Assembly: GCF_004124275.1 (NCBI RefSeq)
Contig: NZ_CP027218.1
Span: 6,102,501 to 6,166,500, forward strand
Direction: 5' to 3'
DNA length: 64,000 nucleotides
Source: Pseudomonas sp. DTU12.3
Lineage (GTDB): Bacteria; Pseudomonadota; Gammaproteobacteria; Pseudomonadales; Pseudomonadaceae
Shown in pieces: positions 41,652 through 49,295 of the stretch. The position numbers and the translations under genes are program-made. The notes beneath the pieces were generated by a model. The model ran no database searches and was not told the origin of the DNA. It saw nothing but the letters and a program-made list of their open reading frames with translations. Every line of letters starts with the position of its first letter. Position 1 is the stretch's first letter.

Positions 41652-42430
41652 GCTGCACCTCCTTTGGCAACCTGATAGGCCGGGTGCCAGCGCAACCACA
41701 CACGTTCAAGTCCACGAGCGGCGAGGTCGGCGAGTTTGCCGAGCACCGCGTAAAGCAGGATCGCCAGCACCACCACGTCGGTCTGCAAAAACTCCCGGGC
41801 GTTCATCGCCAGATAGCCGATGCCCGAGCTGGCGGAAATGGTTTCCGCGACGATCAGCGTCAGCCACATAAAGCCCAGGGCGAAGCGCACACCGACCAGA
41901 ATCGAAGGCAGCGCGCCCGGCAGAATCACCTGCCAGAACAGGCTGAAACCGGAGAGGCCATAACTGCGCGCCATCTCCACCAACGCCGGGTCGACGTTGC
42001 GAATGCCGTGATACGTATTCAGGTAGATCGGAAACAACGTGCCCAACGCCACCAGGAAAATCTTTGCCGACTCGTCGATGCCGAACCACAGGATTACCAG
42101 CGGGATCAGCGCCAGGTGCGGCACGTTGCGGATCATCTGCACTGAACTGTCGAGCAGGCGTTCGCCCCATTTCGACAGGCCAGTGATAAAGCCCAGAACC
42201 AGACCGATGCTGCCGCCGATGGTGAAACCGAGCGCCGCGCGCCAGCCACTGATCGCCAAGTGCGTCCAGATTTCGCCGCTGCGCACCAGGCTCACGCCGG
42301 CCTCGATCACCGCCACCGGTGCCGGCAGAATCCGTGTCGACAACCAGCCGGCCGACACCGACAACTGCCACACCGCCAGCAACAACACCGGCAACGCCCA
42401 GGGCGCGAGGCTGTGGATGATTTTCTTCAT
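41648..42430 (-). CDS. ssuC: aliphatic sulfonate ABC transporter permease
   Basis: A 260-residue inner-membrane permease with about six helices; the EAA-type loop is MARSYGLSGFSLFWQVILPGALPSILVG near 155-182. The N-terminus starts cytoplasmic then enters helix 1 (LAPWALPVLLLAVWQLSV). It is coupled by a 4-base overlap to ssuB and starts 8 bases after ssuD. Confidence 0.95.
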   Translation of the reverse strand: MKKIIHSLAPWALPVLLLAVWQLSVSAGWLSTRILPAPVAVIEAGVSLVRSGEIWTHLAISGWRAALGFTIGGSIGLVLGFITGLSKWGERLLDSSVQMIRNVPHLALIPLVILWFGIDESAKIFLVALGTLFPIYLNTYHGIRNVDPALVEMARSYGLSGFSLFWQVILPGALPSILVGVRFALGFMWLTLIVAETISASSGIGYLAMNAREFLQTDVVVLAILLYAVLGKLADLAARGLERVWLRWHPAYQVAKGGAA

Positions 42431-42438
42431 GGCGCGCC

Positions 42439-43587
42439 TCAGCTCTGCGACGCGGCTTTGGGAAGAATGTCGTTGGCGACCATCTCGCCGAACGGGCTGA
42501 CATAACCGGCGCTTTTCGGCAGTTCCGGACGCTCGATGTCGAGGTGCGGGAACAGCAGTTCAGCGACGCGATACGACTCTTCAAGGTGTGGATAACCGGA
42601 GAAGATGAAGGTGTCGATGCCCAGATCGGCGTATTCCTTCACACGAGCAGCCACGGTCGGGCCATCGCCGACCAGCGCCGTACCGGCACCGCCGCGCACC
42701 AGACCGACGCCAGCCCACAGGTTCGGGCTGACTTCGAGGTTGTCGCGGCTGCCGCCGTGCAGAGCGGCCATGCGTTGCTGGCCAACGGAATCGAAACGCG
42801 CCAGCGAAGCCTGGGCACGAGCGATGGTGTCGTCGTCCAGATGCGAGATCAAACGATCCGCCGCTTGCCAGGCTTCAGCGTTGGTTTCGCGGACGATCAC
42901 ATGCAGACGAATGCCGAAGCGTACGGTGCGGCCAAGCTTGGCGGCTTTGGCGCGCACTTGTGCGATCTTCTCGGCCACCGCTGCTGGCGGCTCGCCCCAG
43001 GTCAGAACCATTTCCACTTGTTCGGCGGCCAAGTCTTGCGCCGCTTCCGACGAGCCACCGAAGTACAGCGGCGGACGCGGTTGCTGGATCGGCGGATAGA
43101 GCAACTTCGCGCCCTTCACGCTGATGTGCTGACCGTCGTAATCAACGGTTTCGCCTTCGAGCACACGACGCCAGATGCGAGTGAACTCCACCGAGGCTTG
43201 ATAGCGTTCTTCGTGGCTGAGGAACAGACCGTCGCCAGCCAATTCTTCGGGGTCGCCACCGGTGACCAGATTGAACAGCGCACGACCGCCGGACAAACGA
43301 TCGAGCGTCGCTGCCTGCCGCGCCGCGACCGTCGGGGAAATGATCCCGGGGCGTAGGGCAACGAGGAATTTCAGGCGCTGGGTCACCGGAATCAGCGACG
43401 CCGCCACCAGCCACGAGTCTTCGCAGGAGCGGCCGGTGGGAATCAGCACACCACCGAAACCCAGACGATCCGCCGCTTGTGCGACCTGTTGCAGATAACC
43501 GTGGTCAACGGCGCGAGCGCCTTCGGCGGTGCCAAGGTAATGGCCGTCGCCGTGGGTAGGCAGGAACCAGAAGATATTGAGGCTCAT
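42439..43587 (-). CDS. ssuD: FMNH2-dependent alkanesulfonate monooxygenase
   Basis: A 382-residue bacterial-luciferase-like monooxygenase that uses FMNH2 and O2 to release sulfite from alkanesulfonates as the aldehyde forms. Family marks are MSLNIFWFLPTHGDGHYLGT at the N-terminus, a conserved Cys in GRSCEDSWLVA near 54, LVTGGDPEELAGDGLFLSHEERY near 107-130 and PPLYFGGSSEAA near 190. FMNH2 comes from SsuE, encoded upstream. Length and N-terminus agree with SsuD from E. coli and P. putida. Confidence 0.97.
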   Translation of the reverse strand: MSLNIFWFLPTHGDGHYLGTAEGARAVDHGYLQQVAQAADRLGFGGVLIPTGRSCEDSWLVAASLIPVTQRLKFLVALRPGIISPTVAARQAATLDRLSGGRALFNLVTGGDPEELAGDGLFLSHEERYQASVEFTRIWRRVLEGETVDYDGQHISVKGAKLLYPPIQQPRPPLYFGGSSEAAQDLAAEQVEMVLTWGEPPAAVAEKIAQVRAKAAKLGRTVRFGIRLHVIVRETNAEAWQAADRLISHLDDDTIARAQASLARFDSVGQQRMAALHGGSRDNLEVSPNLWAGVGLVRGGAGTALVGDGPTVAARVKEYADLGIDTFIFSGYPHLEESYRVAELLFPHLDIERPELPKSAGYVSPFGEMVANDILPKAASQS

Positions 43588-43612
43588 GGAGTGGTCTCCT
43601 TGGGGATTCGAA

Positions 43613-44578
43613 TTACAGCGCTTTGGCCACAGCGGCCGGTGGTGTCCAGATCACATCCTTGATGCTCAGTGGCTTGGGAATCAGCTTGAGCTGGTAGAAC
43701 GTGTCAGCGATTTTCTGCTGCGCGGCGACCACTTCCGGGGTCAGGAACAGCGCGCCGTAACCCTGGCGTTTCACCGAGGTCAGGGTGATGTCTGCCGGCA
43801 GGCCGAGCAGCGGCGCGACTTGTTGGGTCACGTCTTCAGGGTTGGCTTTGGACCACTCGCCGACGGCGCGCACTTCCTCAACGAGGGCTTTGATCACCTC
43901 AGGGTTTTTCTGTGCATAGGGTTTGGTCGCGAGATAGAACTGGTGGTTGTCGACGATGCCTTTGCCGTCGCGCAGGGTGTGCGCTTGCAGTTGTTTCTCG
44001 GCAGCGGCCTGGTACGGATCCCAGATAACCCAGGCGTCGACGCTGCCACGTTCGAACGCAGCCCGAGCATCGGCCGGCGGCAGGAATACGGTTTGAATGT
44101 CGGTGTACTTGAGACCGGCGTCTTCCAGCGCACGCACCAGCAGGTAGTGGACGTTGGAGCCTTTGTTCAGCACGACTTTCTTGCCCTTGAGATCGGCCAC
44201 CGATTTGATCGGCGAGTCTTTCGGCACAAGGATCGCTTCGCTGTTCGGCGCTGGTGGTTCATAAGCGACGTAGAGCAGATCGGCGCCGGCTGCCTGGGCG
44301 AAGACCGGCGGGGTTTCGCCGGTGACGCCGAAGTCGATCGAGCCGACGTTCAGGCCTTCCAGCAACTGCGGGCCGCCGGGAAATTCAGTCCATTGCACGT
44401 CGACGCCTTGGGCGGCCAGACGCTTTTCCAAAGTCCCTTTGGCTTTGAGCAGCACCAGCGTGCCGTACTTCTGATAACCGATCCGCAATGTCTCGGCTTG
44501 AGCTTGAGTGATGGCGCCGAAGGTGACAGCCGCAGCAAACAGAGCGACCAGACCACGACGCAAAAATACAGTGCGCAT
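43613..44578 (-). CDS. ssuA: aliphatic sulfonate-binding periplasmic protein
   Basis: A 321-residue binding protein: signal peptide about 1-28 (FLRRGLVALFAAAVTFGAITQAQA), then the NMT1/SsuA-type fold (TLRIGYQKYGTLVLLKAKGTLE; QWTEFPGGPQLLEGLNVGSIDFGVTGETPP; GSVDAWVIWDPYQAAAE). It delivers alkanesulfonates to SsuBC. It starts about 90 bases after ssuE and ends 25 bases before ssuD. Confidence 0.95.
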   Translation of the reverse strand: MRTVFLRRGLVALFAAAVTFGAITQAQAETLRIGYQKYGTLVLLKAKGTLEKRLAAQGVDVQWTEFPGGPQLLEGLNVGSIDFGVTGETPPVFAQAAGADLLYVAYEPPAPNSEAILVPKDSPIKSVADLKGKKVVLNKGSNVHYLLVRALEDAGLKYTDIQTVFLPPADARAAFERGSVDAWVIWDPYQAAAEKQLQAHTLRDGKGIVDNHQFYLATKPYAQKNPEVIKALVEEVRAVGEWSKANPEDVTQQVAPLLGLPADITLTSVKRQGYGALFLTPEVVAAQQKIADTFYQLKLIPKPLSIKDVIWTPPAAVAKAL

Positions 44579-44669
44579 AGCGCTCTCCTTTTTTGCTGTT
44601 GGGTTTTGGCTGCACCTGCTTGGCCGTTAGCGGCGAAGTAAGGTGAGTTACATCAAGTTCGGGTGTGGC

Positions 44670-45263
44670 TTAAATGCTCCAGCGAGCACTCAACAAACGT
44701 TCGTTCAACAAGCCCGGTTCCAGCGGCTTCGGCCGGCGCGCCATGGCGCCGACAAACTGATCCAGCGCTTCGTGCAGACGCTGCTCCAGCGCCGGTGCCA
44801 GTTGCGCCGCGGCACTGCCTTCGCCGTAAGCGATCTGGCTGTCCTCGGCGAAAATCCCCTGGAGCATTTCCTGGGCTTTCAATGCCGAGAGCACAGGCTT
44901 GAGCGCGTAATCGACCACCAACATGTGGGCGATGCTGCCGCCGGTGGCCATCGGCAAAACAATCTTGTGATTCAGGGCACGCTCTGGGAGCAGATCCAGC
45001 AGCGTCTTCAACGCGCCAGAGAAAGACGCTTTGTAAACCGGTGTGGCGATCAGCAGGCCATCGGCGTTTTCAATCTGTTGCAGCAGGTCGAGCACCTTCG
45101 GGCTGTCGAAGCGGGCGTGGAGCAAGTCTTCGGCCGGGAAGTCCCGAATCTGATAACTCACCACTTCCACCCCTTGCGCCTGCAACCAGCGTTGCGAGCG
45201 GTCCAGCAGCACCCCGGAACGGGAGCGCAGGCTGGGACTGCCACCGAGTGAGACGACCAGCAT
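44670..45263 (-). CDS. ssuE: NAD(P)H-dependent FMN reductase
   Basis: A 197-residue flavodoxin-like reductase that supplies FMNH2 to SsuD. The flavin-binding start is MLVVSLGGSPSLRSRSGVLLDRSQRWL, and the PLLIATPVYKASFSGALKTLLDLLPE block near 75-100 matches SsuE (the region carrying the pi-helix insertion in E. coli SsuE). It is the first gene of the ssuEADCBF operon; the AT-rich upstream region at 45340-45410 probably carries the sulfate-starvation promoter. Confidence 0.95.
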   Translation of the reverse strand: MLVVSLGGSPSLRSRSGVLLDRSQRWLQAQGVEVVSYQIRDFPAEDLLHARFDSPKVLDLLQQIENADGLLIATPVYKASFSGALKTLLDLLPERALNHKIVLPMATGGSIAHMLVVDYALKPVLSALKAQEMLQGIFAEDSQIAYGEGSAAAQLAPALEQRLHEALDQFVGAMARRPKPLEPGLLNERLLSARWSI

Positions 45264-45339
45264 TCAGGCACTTCCTTAAGCGTTACAGGCGATTCGCGGG
45301 TTGCGATCTCGCTTCGATGGGAGTGACCTTACCAGCTGA

Positions 45340-45411
45340 TTTATATATCTATAAATCATATTTATTCATTTGGTTATGCGTTTAGGAGATATGCAATTTA
45401 CATTGTTCAGA
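45340..45411 (-). promoter_or_regulatory. AT-rich ssu promoter region with candidate CysB-type site
   Basis: This stretch is far richer in A/T than its surroundings, with alternating ATAAAT/ATTTAT segments (TTTATATATCTATAAATCAT) that could form the ATAA...TTAT half-site pattern bound by CysB. On the minus strand GAATAAATA occurs at 45359-45367; the same nonamer occurs upstream of lsfA. Regulation by CysB under sulfate starvation is known for ssu in Pseudomonas; the site here is inferred. Confidence 0.45.
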
Positions 45412-45414
45412 GCG

Positions 45415-45441
45415 AAAAAAAAGGCCGTCGAAACGGCCTGA
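45415..45441. terminator. hairpin with A-run, terminator reading leftwards
   Basis: AGGCCGT-CGAA-ACGGCCT is preceded by eight A residues, so transcripts on the minus strand would end in a U-run. It probably stops read-through from lsfA into ssuE. Confidence 0.75.
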
Positions 45442-45466
45442 AATCCCCTGCTATGTGGATGCCTCG

Positions 45467-45548
45467 AAAAGATCGCAGCCTTCGGCAGCTCCTACAGAAA
45501 GCGGCGTACTCCTGTAGGAGCTGCCGCAGGCTGCGATCTTTTGATCTT
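45467..45548. repeat. REPIN, GATC class (copy A7)
   Basis: Inverted GATC-class REP pair; one arm has the CCTTCGGCAG and the other the CCGCAGG variant. It abuts the lsfA stop codon and lies within the sulfur block between lsfA and ssuE. Confidence 0.9.
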
Positions 45549-46185
45549 AACGATTCGGCTGTGGCGTCAGGCGCAGATACGGCTTAACAGCCCGATAGCC
45601 CTTCGGAAAGCGTTGCTTGATCTCGTCCTCATCCTTCAACGAAGGCACGATCACCACCTCATCACCGTCCTGCCAGTTGGCCGGCGTGGCCACCTTGTAG
45701 TTATCGGTGAGCTGCAGCGAGTCGATCACCCGCAAAATCTCGTGGAAGTTGCGCCCGGTGCTCGCCGGATAGGTGATGGTCAGGCGAACCTTCTTGTTCG
45801 GATCGATCACGAACAACGAACGCACGGTCAGTGTGTCGCTGGCGTTTGGGTGGATCAGGTCATACAGATCGGAAACCTTGCGATCGGCATCCGCCAGGAT
45901 CGGGAAGTTGACGATGGTGTTCTGGGTTTCGTTGATGTCTTCGATCCATTTGTGGTGCGAATCCACCGGGTCGACCGACAGTGCAATGGCTTTGACGCCG
46001 CGCTTGCTGAATTCATCTTTGAGTTTGGCGGTGAAGCCCAACTCGGTGGTGCACACCGGGGTGAAGTCCGCCGGGTGGGAGAACAGCACGCCCCAGCTAT
46101 CGCCCAGCCACTCGTGGAAACGAATCTTGCCGGCGCTGGAATCCTGTTCGAAGTCGGGGGCGATGTCGCCGAGTCTGAGGCTCAT
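45547..46185 (-). CDS. lsfA: 1-Cys peroxiredoxin LsfA
   Basis: A 212-residue Prx6-type peroxidase reducing peroxides and peroxynitrite. The peroxidatic Cys is at about 45 in HPADFTPVCTTE. No second conserved resolving Cys is present, and the long C-terminal domain (DVVIVPSLKDEDEIKQRFPKGYRAVKPYLR) is of the Prx6 class. In P. putida, lsfA (sulfate-starvation-induced) lies next to ssuEADCBF, as here. It may protect against oxidants produced by FMNH2-dependent desulfonation. Confidence 0.94.
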   Translation of the reverse strand: MSLRLGDIAPDFEQDSSAGKIRFHEWLGDSWGVLFSHPADFTPVCTTELGFTAKLKDEFSKRGVKAIALSVDPVDSHHKWIEDINETQNTIVNFPILADADRKVSDLYDLIHPNASDTLTVRSLFVIDPNKKVRLTITYPASTGRNFHEILRVIDSLQLTDNYKVATPANWQDGDEVVIVPSLKDEDEIKQRFPKGYRAVKPYLRLTPQPNR

Positions 46186-46239
46186 GGTGCTGCTCCTGAT
46201 GAGTTGTTGGAGACCTCAACTGTAGCTCGGGATTTGCCA

Positions 46240-46290
46240 TCATGAAAAAGAATAAATAACTAGATATCTAGATCTTAAAAGAATATTAAA
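46240..46290 (-). promoter_or_regulatory. AT-rich upstream region of lsfA with AAAAAGAAT motif
   Basis: An AT-rich island in otherwise GC-rich DNA, containing AAAAAGAATAAATAAC at 46245-46260, the palindrome CTAGATATCTAG and a second AAAAGAAT at 46277-46284. The 9-mer AAAAAGAAT also forms the arms of a perfect dyad upstream of tauA (48026-48049). A shared sulfur-starvation regulator, CysB being the obvious candidate, is inferred. Confidence 0.45.
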
Positions 46291-46418
46291 CATCTGTTCA
46301 CTGGACGCTCGGCGGCATCCCGACGAACATCGGCCGCAAGGTTCGAGAAGGCCTTGAGTTGCTGTAAAGAGGGGAATTTCGGGACAGGCTTACGGGGGTG
46401 AGCCTGACTCGAAAACGC

Positions 46419-46457
46419 AAAAGCCCCGTCCGGCGCGATGCCGGACGGGGCTTTTTT
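46419..46457. terminator. intrinsic terminator of the OprD-family porin gene
   Basis: The stem AAAAGCCCCGTCCGGC / GCCGGACGGGGCTTTTTT has a 4-5-base loop and lies 26 bases beyond the porin stop on its strand. The flanking A/T tracts allow termination in both directions. Confidence 0.93.
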
Positions 46458-46482
46458 TACATCAACGAATCGAGACGCGCTA

Positions 46483-47844
46483 TTACAGCAGCGGGATCGA
46501 GTAGCTGACGATCAGGCGGTTTTCATCCTGGTCACGCTGACCTGGGATGTCGTTGCGCCAGGTAGCGTTTTTCCACATGAAGCCGAGGTTTTTCGCCGGG
46601 CCTTCTGGAATCACGTAGCCAACGGTGAAGTCACGTTCCCACTCGGAGCGGCCATTGCCGTTTTCACGACCGTTGGTGCCCACGGTGTCGATGTTATCGC
46701 CACGCAGGTAAACCATACCGGCGGTCAGGCCTGGCAGGCCGACTTTAGCGAAGTCATACGAGTAGCGTGCTTGCCAGGTGCGCTCGCCGGCACGGCCGAA
46801 CTTCTGGATCTGCATGTCGGTGATGGTGTAGTTCGACGAACCGTCGCCCTGGTTCAGCCAAGGGAAGTCGCTGCTGCCGTTGGAAACCTGATAGCCGCCA
46901 CCGAAAGTGTGACCTTCAACGGTGTACAGGAACAGGCCGCTGTACAGGTTGTTGTCGACTTTACCGCGACCGCTAGCGGTACCGGTGTAGTTACCGCTGC
47001 TGTAGTAAGCAGGGGTATTGCCGTTGGCGCCGTCGTCGGAGCTGTTGAAGTAACGCAGGTCAGACTTCAGCACGCCCGGGCCGATTGCCCAGTTGTGCAC
47101 CAGACCCAGGAAGTGCTGCTTGTAGAAATCTTCCAGATTGCCGTAGTAGTACTGGGCAGTCAGGTCCTTGGTGATTTTGTAGTCACCACCGGCGTAGATG
47201 AACTTGTTGCTGTCGCGACCGCTGATGGTTGGGCTGTTGGCGCCACCGATCGACAGTTGCTCGTTGTTGCTGGAGTTACGACCTTTCACGGCTTCGATCT
47301 GGCCACCGACCAGAGTCAGGTCCTTGATGTCGCCGGAAGTGATCTGGCCACCCTGCCAGGTTTGTGGCAGCAGACGACCGTCGTTGGTGACGATGACCGG
47401 GTTCTTCGGCTGCAGCGTACCCAGCTTCAGTTCGGTCTGGGAGATCTTGGCTTTGGCAGTCAGGCCCAGGCTCGAGAAGTTATCAACAGCTTCACCGTTG
47501 GACTTGCTCGGGAACACGGTGCCGCCGTAGGAAGTCGCAGTGGCGCCGTTGGTGCCGCCGCCCGAATCCAGCTTCACGCCCAGCAGGCCGATCGCGTCGA
47601 TACCGAAGCCGACGGTGCCTTGGGTGTAACCGGAGATGAAACGCAGATCGAAGCCTTGGCCCCATTCTTCGTTCTTGCTCTGCACGCCCGAAGCGGTTTT
47701 GGCAGCGCTGTCGCGGTTGTCGGTGTTGATGTAGAAGTTACGCAGCCCCAAGGTGGCCTTGCTGTCTTCGATGAAACCGGCGGCGCCTGCCTGCTGCGCC
47801 AAAACCCCTACGGCCACAGCCAGGGCCAAGGTGGACTTGTTCAT
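46483..47844 (-). CDS. OprD-family outer-membrane porin (OprE/OprQ-like)
   Basis: A 453-residue outer-membrane channel: signal peptide MNKSTLALAVAVGVLAQQAGA (cleavage about 22), then GFIEDSKATLGLRNFYINTD, the start of the OprD family barrel, with alternating amphipathic strands to a terminal VSYSIPLL. The N-terminus is closest to OprE as I remember it. Its position between lsfA and tauA, with oprE-like genes also found beside tau/ssu in P. putida as I recall, suggests uptake of sulfonates or related anions; this is inferred. It has its own terminator. Confidence 0.87.
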   Translation of the reverse strand: MNKSTLALAVAVGVLAQQAGAAGFIEDSKATLGLRNFYINTDNRDSAAKTASGVQSKNEEWGQGFDLRFISGYTQGTVGFGIDAIGLLGVKLDSGGGTNGATATSYGGTVFPSKSNGEAVDNFSSLGLTAKAKISQTELKLGTLQPKNPVIVTNDGRLLPQTWQGGQITSGDIKDLTLVGGQIEAVKGRNSSNNEQLSIGGANSPTISGRDSNKFIYAGGDYKITKDLTAQYYYGNLEDFYKQHFLGLVHNWAIGPGVLKSDLRYFNSSDDGANGNTPAYYSSGNYTGTASGRGKVDNNLYSGLFLYTVEGHTFGGGYQVSNGSSDFPWLNQGDGSSNYTITDMQIQKFGRAGERTWQARYSYDFAKVGLPGLTAGMVYLRGDNIDTVGTNGRENGNGRSEWERDFTVGYVIPEGPAKNLGFMWKNATWRNDIPGQRDQDENRLIVSYSIPLL

Positions 47845-48211
47845 GTAAAGCTCCTCTCGTTTCTAATTTTTGTGTTCCTGGTCCCGGGTCTATTGCCCTG
47901 GATCCTAAGATGCGCGATTAGCGCCAGACCGTGACCGACAAGTCAATCGTAACCATGTATGTCTACGACCAAGGTCTAATCGCAGTGATTTGGTCCCTGC
48001 ACAGTACTGATTTCCTGTTAACCCCAAAAAGAATTATTTCATTCTTTTTAATACCATTCGGGAATATGGCCTAGTAATGGCTACCCGCACCGGGATACAG
48101 GATATCGGCTACTAAGCTCATTCCTAAATGGTATTTGTGCGCCCTTTTTTAGATCGCTTAGCGTTGACGTATTCAAATCACGTCAATCCCTATCCAAAAG
48201 GCGACGCCATC
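47845..48211. promoter_or_regulatory. divergent porin-tauA intergenic region with two candidate operators
   Basis: No coding sequence is supported in these 367 bases. An inverted repeat GACCAA-N17-TTGGTC lies at 47967-47995 on the porin side. A perfect dyad AAAAAGAAT-N6-ATTCTTTTT lies at 48026-48049 in an AT-rich stretch. The frame open from 48128 towards tauA has no ribosome site and is not used. The dyads are seen directly; their function is inferred. Confidence 0.5.
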
Positions 48212-49198
48212 ATGGCCAAACGCGCACTATCTAGTCAATTTGTTACAGTTTGTGTGTCAGCGATAATTTCGTTCTCGGCCCAGGCTGCCAACCTCACGGT
48301 TGGCTACCAGACCGGTATCGACCCAAGCAAAGTCCCGCAGGCTGATGGCGTCTACGAGAAAACCATCGGCGAGAAAATCGACTGGCGCCGCTTCAACAGC
48401 GGCCCGGAAGTTGTGACAGCCATCGCTTCCGGCGACGTGCAGATCGGCAATCTCGGCTCCAGCCCTTTGGCTGCCGCCGCATCGCGTAATCTGCCGATCG
48501 TCGCATTCATCGTGTCGGCACAGATCAATGCGGCCGAAGCCTTGGTGGTGCGCAATGGCAGCGGCATCAATACCCCGCAGGATCTGGTCGGCAAGACCAT
48601 CGCCACGCCGTTCGTTTCTACCTCCCATTACAGCCTGCTCGGTGCGCTCAAGCACTGGGGCCTGGACACCTCGAAAGTCAAAGTGGTCAACCTGCAACCC
48701 GCAGAAATCGCCGCCGCGTGGAAGCGTGGCGATATTGACGGGGCGTTTGTCTGGTCGCCCGCGCTGGGTGAAATCCGCAAGACCGGCAAGACCCTGACCG
48801 ATGCTGCGCAGGTCGGTCAGTGGGGCGCGCCGACCTTCGAAGTGTGGGTTGCGCGCAAGGACTTTGCCGAGAAACATCCTGAGGTCGTGGCCAAATTTGC
48901 CAAGGTCACTCTAGACGCGTTTGCCGATTACGCCAGCCATAAAGACCGCTGGACAGCCGACTCCGAGCCGGTACAGAAAATCGCCAAACTGACCGGTGCC
49001 AACGCCGCCGACGTGCCGGAATTACTCGCAGGCTCCACGTTCCCGGATGCCAAGGCACAGCAAACCACCGCGCTGCTGGACGGCGGCACGGCGAAGGCGA
49101 TTGGTGAGACGGCGAAATTCTTGAAGGAACAGGGCAAGGTTGAAACAGTGCTGCCGGACTATTCACCGTATGTCAGCGCGAAGTTCGTGGCGCAATAA
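48212..49198 (+). CDS. tauA: taurine-binding periplasmic protein, orphan
   Basis: A 328-residue periplasmic binding protein: signal peptide about 1-26 (FVTVCVSAIISFSAQA), then NLTVGYQTGIDPSKVPQADG, RRFNSGPEVVTAIASGDVQIGNLGSSPLAAAASR and RGDIDGAFVWSPALGEIRKTGK, all characteristic of TauA. It normally heads tauABCD (ATPase, permease and taurine dioxygenase), but here the next sequence is a hybrid REPIN followed by argA on the other strand. It would need an SsuBC-like or distant TauBC partner. ATG 48212 is preceded by AAAAGG. It looks intact. Confidence 0.92.
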   Translation: MAKRALSSQFVTVCVSAIISFSAQAANLTVGYQTGIDPSKVPQADGVYEKTIGEKIDWRRFNSGPEVVTAIASGDVQIGNLGSSPLAAAASRNLPIVAFIVSAQINAAEALVVRNGSGINTPQDLVGKTIATPFVSTSHYSLLGALKHWGLDTSKVKVVNLQPAEIAAAWKRGDIDGAFVWSPALGEIRKTGKTLTDAAQVGQWGAPTFEVWVARKDFAEKHPEVVAKFAKVTLDAFADYASHKDRWTADSEPVQKIAKLTGANAADVPELLAGSTFPDAKAQQTTALLDGGTAKAIGETAKFLKEQGKVETVLPDYSPYVSAKFVAQ

Positions 49199-49202
49199 AA
49201 GC

Positions 49203-49282
49203 TTCGCGAGCAGGTCGAATCGTCGCACCGTCGCTCCCACAGGAAGTCGCGTTCCAAATGTGGGAGCGAGCCTGCTCGCGAA
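49203..49282. repeat. hybrid REPIN, GTGGGAGCGAG class (copy B4)
   Basis: The right arm is a normal GTGGGAGCGAGCCTGCTCGC REP. In the left arm the middle is replaced: after TTCGCGAGCAG comes GTCGAATCGTCGCACCG (49214-49230) before TCGCTCCCACAG resumes. The element lies exactly where tauBCD would be expected, between tauA and argA. Confidence 0.85.
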
Positions 49283-49295
49283 TGGAGCAACTCGG

